A stretch of DNA of 64,000 nucleotides from Arthrobacter sp. Y-9 (GTDB taxonomy: Bacteria; Actinomycetota; Actinomycetes; Actinomycetales; Micrococcaceae), in assembly GCF_029690065.1 (NCBI RefSeq), contig NZ_CP121463.1, positions 992,001-1,056,000 on the forward strand. Reading direction: 5' to 3'. This document shows positions 26,459 through 33,610 of this stretch, piece after piece. Within the stretch, counting starts at the first letter, position 1. Each line of letters begins with the position of its first letter. Under the pieces are notes generated by a model. The model was not told the DNA's origin and made no database searches. It saw nothing but the letters and a program-made list of their open reading frames with translations. Position numbers and translations under genes: made by a program.

Positions 26459-26562
26459 CGGCATCCCATGGCGACAGCCTGCGGATGACTGACCAGCCCG
26501 GTCGCCCCGTCCGGGCGCATCCTGGCACCGCGAGTCAGAATCGCAGATGAGGAGTTCCATCC

Positions 26563-28044
26563 GTGAGCAATGCCGAGAACCGCGCCGCAGCTGTCATCGT
26601 TCTGGCGGCTGGCGCCGGCACCCGGATGAAGTCCCGCACCCCCAAGATCCTTCACACCCTCGGCGGCAAGTCGATGGTGGGCCATGCCCTGGACGCCGCG
26701 TGGGGCATCGAGCCCGGACGTCTGGCCGTCCTGGTCCGCCACCAGCGCGACCTCGTGGCGGAGCACCTCGCCGAGATCGCCCCTGAGGCCCTGATCGTGG
26801 ACCAGGACGAGGTCCCGGGCACCGGACGCGCCGTGGAGCAGGGTCTGGCGGCCCTGGATGCCACGGACGCCGTCGAAGGCACCGTGATCGTCACGTACGG
26901 TGACGTCCCCCTGCTGACCTCCGCTCTTCTCGGCGACCTCCTCGCCGCCCACCAGGACCAGGGCAATGCCGTGACGGTGCTGACCACCGTGCTGGACGAC
27001 CCCTCCGGGTATGGCCGCATCCTGCGGGCCGAGGACGGCTCCGTGCTGGGCATCCGCGAGCACAAGGACGCCAGCGACGAGGAACGCGCCATCCGCGAGA
27101 TCAACTCCGGCATCTACGCCTTCGACGCCGCGGTGCTGCGCGAGGCTCTCGGCGAGGTCACCACGGACAACGCCCAGGGTGAGAAGTACCTGACGGACGT
27201 GCTGGCCATCGCCCGTTCGCGCGGAGGCCGCGTGGCCGCCGTCGTGACCGAGGACCGCTGGCAGGTGGAGGGCGCCAACGACCGTGTCCAGCTCGCCGCC
27301 CTCGGCGCGGAGCTGAACCGCCGCACGGTCGAGGCCTGGATGCGCGCCGGTGTGACCGTCGTCGACCCCGCCACCACCTGGATCGACGGCACCGTCGAGC
27401 TGGAGGAGGACGTCACGCTCCTGCCGAACACGCAGCTGCACGGCGGCACCCGGGTGGCGCGCGACGCCGTCGTCGGCCCGGACTCCACCCTCACCGACGT
27501 GATCATCGGCGAAGGCGCCAAGGTCACCCGCACGCACGGCTCCGGCTCCGAGATCAAGGCCGGCGCCTCGGTCGGCCCGTTCACCTACCTCCGCCCCGGC
27601 ACCGTCCTGGGGGAGAAGGGCAAGATCGGCGCGTTCTACGAGACGAAGAACGTCACGATCGGCGCCCGCTCCAAGCTGTCGCACCTCGGCTACGCCGGGG
27701 ACGCGGAGATCGGCGAGGACACCAACATCGGCTGCGGCAACATCACGGCCAACTACGACGGCGAGAAGAAGCACCGCACGGTGATCGGCTCGGGCGTGCG
27801 GACCGGCTCCAACACGGTCTTCGTGGCCCCCGTCAGCGTGGGGGACGGCGCCTATTCGGGCGCCGGAGCGGTCATCCGCAAGGACGTCCCGGCCGGTGCC
27901 CTCACCATCAACGTCTCACCCCAGCGCAATGCCCAGGAATGGGTGATCGCCAACCGGCCCGGTAGCATTTCCGCGCAACTTGCGCAGGCCGCCGTGGACG
28001 CACAGACTTCCACCCAGAGCGACCCCACAACAGAAGGCGAATAA
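26563..28044 (+). CDS. glmU: Bifunctional UDP-GlcNAc pyrophosphorylase / GlcN-1-P acetyltransferase GlmU
   Basis: It acetylates glucosamine-1-phosphate and couples it to UTP, giving UDP-GlcNAc for peptidoglycan. The 493-residue protein has the N-terminal nucleotidyltransferase (LAAGAGTRMKSRTPKILHTLGGK, about 14-36; TYGDVPLL) and a C-terminal left-handed beta helix of hexapeptide repeats (about 260-450) with FYETKNVTIG, HLGYAGDAEIG and NIGCGNITANYDG. GTG start after GATGAGGAG. prs follows after two bases. Confidence 0.97.
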   Translation: MSNAENRAAAVIVLAAGAGTRMKSRTPKILHTLGGKSMVGHALDAAWGIEPGRLAVLVRHQRDLVAEHLAEIAPEALIVDQDEVPGTGRAVEQGLAALDATDAVEGTVIVTYGDVPLLTSALLGDLLAAHQDQGNAVTVLTTVLDDPSGYGRILRAEDGSVLGIREHKDASDEERAIREINSGIYAFDAAVLREALGEVTTDNAQGEKYLTDVLAIARSRGGRVAAVVTEDRWQVEGANDRVQLAALGAELNRRTVEAWMRAGVTVVDPATTWIDGTVELEEDVTLLPNTQLHGGTRVARDAVVGPDSTLTDVIIGEGAKVTRTHGSGSEIKAGASVGPFTYLRPGTVLGEKGKIGAFYETKNVTIGARSKLSHLGYAGDAEIGEDTNIGCGNITANYDGEKKHRTVIGSGVRTGSNTVFVAPVSVGDGAYSGAGAVIRKDVPAGALTINVSPQRNAQEWVIANRPGSISAQLAQAAVDAQTSTQSDPTTEGE

Positions 28045-28046
28045 CA

Positions 28047-29027
28047 ATGTCCGCAATCACCGCGCACGGCGAGAAGAAACTGGTCCTGGCGAGCGGACGG
28101 GCCCACCCGGAGCTGGCACAGGAGATCGCGAGCGAGCTCGGCACCTCCCTGCTTCCCGTGGACGCCTATGACTTCGCCAACGGAGAGCTGTACGTCCGCC
28201 CCGCCGAGAGCGTGCGCGGCACGGATGCTTTCGTGATCCAGTCGCACCCGGCCCCCATGAACAACTGGCTCATGGAGCAGCTGATCCTTATCGATTCGCT
28301 CAAGCGCGCCTCCGCCAAGCGCATCACCGTGGTGTCGCCGTTCTACCCGTACGCCCGCCAGGACAAGAAGGGCCGTGGCCGCGAGCCCATCTCCGCCCGT
28401 CTGGTGGCAGATCTCTACAAGACCGCCGGCGCGGACCGCATCATGAGCGTGGACCTGCACACCAGCCAGATCCAGGGCTTCTTCGACGGTCCCGTGGACC
28501 ACCTGATGGCCATCCCGCTCCTGGCCGACTACATCCGCACCAAGGTCGAGGCCGACAACATCACCGTCGTCTCCCCGGACACGGGCCGTGTGCGCGTCGC
28601 CGAGCAGTGGGCCGAGCGCCTGGGCGGCGCCCCGCTGGCCTTCGTGCACAAGAGCCGTGACCTCACCGTCCCCAACCAGGCCGTCTCCAAGACCGTCGTG
28701 GGCCAGGTCGAGGGACGCACCTGCGTGCTCATCGACGACATGATCGACACCGGTGGCACCATCTCCGGCGCCGTCCAGGTGCTGAAGAACGCCGGCGCCA
28801 AGGACGTCATCATCGCGTGCACCCACGCCGTGCTGTCCGAACCGGCCTCCCAGCGTCTCGCCGAGTCCGGCGCCCGCGAGGTCGTGGTGACCAACACCCT
28901 GCCGATCCCGGCCGAGAAGCGCTTCCCGAACCTCACGGTGCTGTCCATCGCGCCGCTGATCGCCCGCGCCATCCGCGAAGTGTTCGACGACGGCTCGGTC
29001 ACCAGCCTCTTCGACGGCAAGGCCTGA
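28047..29027 (+). CDS. prs: Ribose-phosphate pyrophosphokinase Prs
   Basis: It makes PRPP from ribose-5-phosphate and ATP for nucleotide, His, Trp and NAD synthesis. The 326 residues contain VDLHTSQIQGFFDGPVDHL, the flexible-loop region AKRITVVSPFYPYARQDKK, and the PRPP-binding LIDDMIDTGGTISGAVQVL near 232-250. Length and motifs are standard. ATG at 28047 follows the glmU stop by two bases with an AGAAGGCG site inside glmU. A nested palindrome that can terminate transcription follows. Confidence 0.97.
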   Translation: MSAITAHGEKKLVLASGRAHPELAQEIASELGTSLLPVDAYDFANGELYVRPAESVRGTDAFVIQSHPAPMNNWLMEQLILIDSLKRASAKRITVVSPFYPYARQDKKGRGREPISARLVADLYKTAGADRIMSVDLHTSQIQGFFDGPVDHLMAIPLLADYIRTKVEADNITVVSPDTGRVRVAEQWAERLGGAPLAFVHKSRDLTVPNQAVSKTVVGQVEGRTCVLIDDMIDTGGTISGAVQVLKNAGAKDVIIACTHAVLSEPASQRLAESGAREVVVTNTLPIPAEKRFPNLTVLSIAPLIARAIREVFDDGSVTSLFDGKA

Positions 29028-29044
29028 TTCTCACCTCTTCGACA

Positions 29045-29114
29045 CCCGGACCCACGGATTCGTTGCGGACCCACGGAAATTTCCGTGGGTGACCGACGAG
29101 TCCGTGGGTCCGGG
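29045..29114. terminator. Nested palindrome after prs, probable terminator
   Basis: Outer arms 29045-29063 and 29096-29114 pair over 19 bp with one wobble; an inner 22-bp perfect palindrome (29069-29090) sits between. The core GGACCCACGGA or its complement occurs four times. TTTT follows at 29117, consistent with termination of glmU-prs. Confidence 0.7.
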
Positions 29115-29142
29115 CGTTTTACGGCCGCGACCGGACTCCTGC

Positions 29143-29318
29143 TAAACTGGACCGTCACCTTGGCGAGGGAACCGATTCTCCGGTTCCGTGATCGACTGGG
29201 TCCTGGGCTCCCAGGCCGGCCTCACGGCCGCCGGGTGGCCGGACTTGTCCCGCCGCCCACCAGGCCAGGCATCCTCCACGGAGGAACGCCGAAGGCCGAT
29301 TACTGAGAGGAGCCTCAG
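29143..29318 (+). promoter_or_regulatory. rplY promoter and structured leader
   Basis: TAAACT (29143-29148) is a likely -10 box, leaving a 5' leader of about 165 nt. It contains several short hairpins (GGAACC/GGTTCC, CCTGGGCTCCCAGG, CCTCCACGGAGG). A leader this long before a ribosomal protein gene may be regulatory, but no known motif is recognised. Confidence 0.4.
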
Positions 29319-29909
29319 ATGTCTGAGACCAAGCTCGATACCGAACTGCGCACCGAATTCGGCAAGGGCTACGCCCGCCGCGCCCGCGCCGCCGGCAAGA
29401 TCCCCGCCGTCATCTACGGTCACGGCGCAGAGCCCGTGCACGTCAACCTGCCGGGCCGCGAGACCACCCTCGCCGTCCGCACCCCGAACGCCCTGCTGAA
29501 CCTCGTGATCGACGGTGCCGAGCACCTGACCATCGTCAAGGACATCCAGCGCGACCCGATCAAGCAGATCATCGAGCACATCGACCTGCTGACCGTGAAG
29601 AAGGGCGAGAAGGTCGCCGTGGACGTCCACGTTCACGTCACCGGTGAAGCCGCTCCGGGCGTCGTCGCCAACCAGGAAGCCAGCACCGTCTCCGTCGAGG
29701 CCGAGGCCACCCACGTGCCCAACGCCATCGAGTTCGACATCGAGGGCCGCGAGGCCGGCGCGCACGTGCACGCCTCCGACCTGGTCCTGCCGAAGGGCGC
29801 CGTCCTGCTGAGCGACCCGGAGACCCTGGTCGTCAACCTCTCCGAGGCCACCGTCGTGGAGACCGAGGACGAGGCTGCCGCTGAGGAAGCCGCTCCCGAA
29901 GCCGAGTGA
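29319..29909 (+). CDS. rplY: 50S ribosomal protein L25 / general stress protein Ctc
   Basis: It binds 5S rRNA in the large subunit; the long form is also called Ctc. The 196 residues comprise the N-terminal 5S-binding domain (FGKGYARRARAAGKIPAVIYGHG) and the C-terminal TL5/Ctc domain (about 100-180), ending in an acidic Glu/Ala tail. ATG at 29319 has GAGAGGAG. Monocistronic, bracketed by a promoter with long leader and a strong terminator. Confidence 0.96.
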   Translation: MSETKLDTELRTEFGKGYARRARAAGKIPAVIYGHGAEPVHVNLPGRETTLAVRTPNALLNLVIDGAEHLTIVKDIQRDPIKQIIEHIDLLTVKKGEKVAVDVHVHVTGEAAPGVVANQEASTVSVEAEATHVPNAIEFDIEGREAGAHVHASDLVLPKGAVLLSDPETLVVNLSEATVVETEDEAAAEEAAPEAE

Positions 29910-29944
29910 TCCCCTCCGGCCGATGGCCGGATGACGTTCGCTGA

Positions 29945-29976
29945 GAAGGGCCGGACCCCACGGGGTCCGGCCCTTC
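29945..29976 (+). terminator. Intrinsic terminator of rplY
   Basis: GAAGGGCCGGACCCC and its exact reverse complement (29962-29976) form a very stable stem 36 bases after the stop, with a minimal loop. Confidence 0.85.
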
Positions 29977-30047
29977 GTGCGTGCCTGGCCCGGCGTGGCC
30001 CGGCAGCTCCACGAACCGGTGGTGACCCCGGGCCGTCCCGTGGCACG

Positions 30048-30053
30048 TAAAAT
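30048..30053 (+). promoter_or_regulatory. -10 hexamer for leaderless pth
   Basis: TAAAAT lies six bases before the GTG at 30060, with no Shine-Dalgarno sequence between; this fixes the start of pth. Confidence 0.6.
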
Positions 30054-30059
30054 ATTCCG

Positions 30060-30641
30060 GTGAGCGAAACATGGCTGGTGGTCGGACTGGGTAATCCGGG
30101 GGCGCAGTATGCGGGCAACCGGCACAACGTGGGCCAGATGGTTCTGGACGAACTGGCCCAGCGGATGGGCGCACGGTTCAGCGTCCACAAGAGCCGGGCC
30201 CAGCTGGCGGAGGGCCGCCTCGGGATCGGCGGACCGAAGCTCCTCCTCGCCAAGCCGATGAGCTACATGAACCTCTCGGGCGGGGCCACGTCCGCCTTGA
30301 GCCGGTTCTTCGGGATCGAACCGGACCATGTGATCGCCGTGCATGACGAGATCGACATCCCCTTCAACACCGTCAAGCTGAAGCTCGGCGGGGGAGAGGG
30401 CGGTCACAACGGCCTGCGGGACATCAGCAAGGCCCTGGCCACCAAGGACTACCTGAGGGTGCGGGTCGGGGTGGGCCGTCCGCCGGGCCGCATGGACACC
30501 GCGGACTACGTGCTCAAGGATTTCACCGCCACCGAGCGCAAGGATCTGCCGTTCCTCCTGGACGCCGCGGCGGACGCCGTCGAGGAGCTGGTGGGCTCCG
30601 GTCTGGTGGCCGCGCAGCAGCGGTTCCACTCGCCGTCGTAG
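30060..30641 (+). CDS. pth: Peptidyl-tRNA hydrolase Pth
   Basis: It releases tRNA from prematurely dropped peptidyl-tRNA. The 193 residues hold all family signatures: [19 protein letters not shown] with catalytic Asn/His at 8-26, [15 protein letters not shown] near 60-74, [30 protein letters not shown] around 93-120. GTG start with a leaderless promoter. The glmU-prs-rplY-pth order is conserved in actinobacteria. Confidence 0.97.
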   Translation: MSETWLVVGLGNPGAQYAGNRHNVGQMVLDELAQRMGARFSVHKSRAQLAEGRLGIGGPKLLLAKPMSYMNLSGGATSALSRFFGIEPDHVIAVHDEIDIPFNTVKLKLGGGEGGHNGLRDISKALATKDYLRVRVGVGRPPGRMDTADYVLKDFTATERKDLPFLLDAAADAVEELVGSGLVAAQQRFHSPS

Positions 30642-30763
30642 ACACCGGAAATACGGGGCCGAAGTCCCTTCTCCTGCCCCCGGCACGCTGGTATCGTTCA
30701 ACGTAACGAGCAGGGGGCATCGTGGTCAGTCGCAGGTCTTCAGGGGGCGGCTGTTCATGAGAG

Positions 30764-33610
30764 GTGTCAAAGGTGAGTACATTCGGTACTGCCCACACGC
30801 CAACCTTGGCGTTGTCCGCAGCTCCCTCCACATGGAGGAAAGTCCTCGGCGCGGTCGAGCGGAGGAAATGGTCCGGTGTGGCTCACCGGCGCCTGATCCC
30901 CACCGTGGAGGCGATGATCCAGGACCCCGATCTGCGGGGCATGCTCCTGGAAGGTCCCGAGGGAAGCGGCAAATCCTCCCTGGGCTACGAATTCGCCCGG
31001 TCCCGTCCTGACCTCCACGTGGTGATCCTCTCCGGAACCCAGGCGCTGCGCAGCAAGCCGCTCGGGGTGTTCCTCAAGTACCTGGACCGGATTCCGGACA
31101 GCACCGGTCCGGAGGGCTCCGATCCGGTGCCGGCCGAAGTCATCCCGCCGCTGAGCCAGGCCATCGCGGAGGAGGCCAGGGGCCGGACCACTCTGCTGTT
31201 CGTCGACGACATCCACCGCATCGACTCCGCGTCCCTGTCTGTGATCGTGCATCTGGTGCTGTCCGGCCGGAGCAAGCTCCTGGCCACCGCGCCGCGGGGC
31301 AAGGACGTGAACTCCAGCCTGGGCTGGCTCGTCCGGGACGGACTGATCGTGCAGCACCGCATGCCCCTCCTCAACCGGAGCGAATCGCGGCAGCTGATCC
31401 TTCAGTCGACCGGTCATCCCATCTCCGAGGCCGCTCTGAGCGCGCTCCTGCAGCATCACGGCCGCTCGGCGCTCACCATGCAGGCCCTGTTCGGGGAACA
31501 GGTCGAGCAGCGCCGGATCGAGCTGCAGTCCGGCCACTGGATCTCCACCCACCCCCTGGCCATCGAACCCCGGGGGCCCGTGGCGCGGCTCATGGCCGCC
31601 CGGCTCCAGCGCGAGCCGGAGGACCTCCAGAAAGCCCTCGTCAAGATCGCCCTGCTGCACCGGGCGCCCTGGCGGCTGGCGGCGGCCGTGGTCGGGGTCA
31701 GGACCCTGGTGGAACTGGAAGAGCGGGGCCATCTGCTCGTGGAGACCTCCCGGGACCGGCATGTGAGCCTGAAGGACTATTTCCTGGCCGAGTCCATCAG
31801 GGTGGGAAGTCATGAGAAGGCCAGTGGGGAGCTGCTCTCCGAGATCAACCTGGCGGCCGGCGGCTCGCTCATGGAACTCGAACCCTCCGAGCTCCTGGTC
31901 CTGGGGCAGTGGCTCCTGGACTCCGGGCAGGATCTCGACGCCGGCCTGCGCGTGGGCATCGCCGACTACGCGCTGGCCAATGCGCGGCCCCTCCTGGCCG
32001 TGCGGGTCCTGCGGGACTTCCCGGAGGAGGACCCGCGAGCCGTGGAGGCCCGCTTCCTCACCGCCACCGCGTACTTCGCCCTGGCGGAGGCCGAGAAGGC
32101 CTGGTCGGTGATCGCTCCGGTCGACGTCGAGGCGTTCGTGGACGGGGACCCGGGACCCGGCACGCTCGCCGTCGCCGCGATGGTGCAGCAGGCGCGCGTC
32201 CGGTGCCATCTGGAACTCTTCGGGGATCATCAGGCGGCGTGGGAGGAGGTCGCCACGCTGGAAGCACTCATCCACCGTTTCGAGAAGGCGGACCGGACCG
32301 GCTGGAAGCGGACGGCCGGCGACGGTGGGCACCTGAGCGTCGCCGAGCGTCTTCTGCTCGCCGGACTCGAGATCCGGTTCCACAGCGGGGACTTCCGGAC
32401 GGTCGGCCCGGAACTGGAGGCGCTCTGGGAATCGCCCGGCGGCAGCGAGGAGCTGCGGCTGGTCTGTGGCAGCTTCCTGGTCATGTGCCATGCGGTGATG
32501 GGTCGAGAGGACGACGCCGTGCGCCTCGCCGGGGAGGTCGCGGAGCGCCTGCGTCTGGCACCGCAGGACTACAAAGTGCGGGAGATCCACCTCGAAGGGC
32601 GGGTGCTCGCCCTGATCTGGAGCGGGCGGTGGGTGGAATGCGTGGACGAGCTGCAGGAACTCCTGGAAGCCAGCGGTCAGGACGCCATGTTCCGGGGCGG
32701 CGTCATGGAACTGGGCGTCGGCTTGGCGTACTGCTTCGCCGGGAAGTCCGACCAGTCCATCGAGATCCTCGCCTCCTCGATCGCGCAATTGGAGGCGGAA
32801 CGGCCCAACGGCTACCTGTGTGTCGCCCTGGCGGCACTCGCGTTCTCCCAGGCCTCGGCCGGCAACGAGGAGGCGGCCCAGGATCTGCTCGCGCGGCTCG
32901 ACCGGATCGAAACGGCGATGAGCTGGGCCAACCGGTTCATGACCGAGTTCTTCGTGCGGATGGCCCGGCTCGCCATGAACGACCTGGACGCGGCGCGTCT
33001 GCTGGTCCGCTCGGGCCTCGAGGACCTTGAAGCCGGACGTCTCACCGCGGCGTCGCTCAGTCTGTTCGGCGCCAAGTACTACAACAACCACCGCGAGATC
33101 GAGGCGGTCCGGGAAGCGGGGCTGCTCCGGCAGGGGGCCATGGGGGCCATCACTGCCGGCTGGGCCTCAGCGGTCCTGCAGCGTGACCCGCAGCAGGCCC
33201 TCGCCGCGGCCACCGAGGCCGAGAAGCTCCAGCTGCAGGCGGTCGAGTACCGCTGCGCCGCCGTCGCGCTCGAACTGGCGAAGGAGAACGCCAGCGCCGT
33301 GTCCGTCGCCTCGGCCCGCGCTCACCTGCAATCGGCGGAGAGCGGCGGGCTCGTCAACCGGACGCTGGTCTCCGTCAGTCACGGCGGCCACCTCACCCAC
33401 CGGGAACTGCAGGTGGCGCGCCTGGCGGAGCAGGGCCTGGGCAACCGGGACATCGCCCGCCGGATCGGCATCTCCGTCCGCACCGTGGAAGGCCATCTTT
33501 ACCAGGCCTTCGCGAAACTGGGCGTGACGTCACGACAGCAACTCGACTCCTTGTCCGCCGCCTTGTCGGACACCACGCCTTCGGGACAGCCAGCGCCTGA
33601 GCATGAATGA
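30764..33610 (+). CDS. Large LuxR-family ATPase regulator (LAL/MalT-like), first of a pair
   Basis: A 948-residue signal-transducing regulator. It has an N-terminal AAA/STAND-type ATPase with intact Walker A (EGPEGSGKSSLG, about 64-75) and Walker B (LLFVDDIHRID near 145), a long helical TPR-like middle, and a C-terminal LuxR helix-turn-helix (LTHRELQVARLAEQGLGNRDIARRIG ... VRTVEGHLYQAFAKLGV, about 875-930). The GTG at 30764 or, with better Shine-Dalgarno spacing, 30773 is the start. Its stop overlaps the second regulator by eight bases, so the pair is coupled. The polysaccharide genes downstream are the probable targets. Confidence 0.85.
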   Translation: MSKVSTFGTAHTPTLALSAAPSTWRKVLGAVERRKWSGVAHRRLIPTVEAMIQDPDLRGMLLEGPEGSGKSSLGYEFARSRPDLHVVILSGTQALRSKPLGVFLKYLDRIPDSTGPEGSDPVPAEVIPPLSQAIAEEARGRTTLLFVDDIHRIDSASLSVIVHLVLSGRSKLLATAPRGKDVNSSLGWLVRDGLIVQHRMPLLNRSESRQLILQSTGHPISEAALSALLQHHGRSALTMQALFGEQVEQRRIELQSGHWISTHPLAIEPRGPVARLMAARLQREPEDLQKALVKIALLHRAPWRLAAAVVGVRTLVELEERGHLLVETSRDRHVSLKDYFLAESIRVGSHEKASGELLSEINLAAGGSLMELEPSELLVLGQWLLDSGQDLDAGLRVGIADYALANARPLLAVRVLRDFPEEDPRAVEARFLTATAYFALAEAEKAWSVIAPVDVEAFVDGDPGPGTLAVAAMVQQARVRCHLELFGDHQAAWEEVATLEALIHRFEKADRTGWKRTAGDGGHLSVAERLLLAGLEIRFHSGDFRTVGPELEALWESPGGSEELRLVCGSFLVMCHAVMGREDDAVRLAGEVAERLRLAPQDYKVREIHLEGRVLALIWSGRWVECVDELQELLEASGQDAMFRGGVMELGVGLAYCFAGKSDQSIEILASSIAQLEAERPNGYLCVALAALAFSQASAGNEEAAQDLLARLDRIETAMSWANRFMTEFFVRMARLAMNDLDAARLLVRSGLEDLEAGRLTAASLSLFGAKYYNNHREIEAVREAGLLRQGAMGAITAGWASAVLQRDPQQALAAATEAEKLQLQAVEYRCAAVALELAKENASAVSVASARAHLQSAESGGLVNRTLVSVSHGGHLTHRELQVARLAEQGLGNRDIARRIGISVRTVEGHLYQAFAKLGVTSRQQLDSLSAALSDTTPSGQPAPEHE

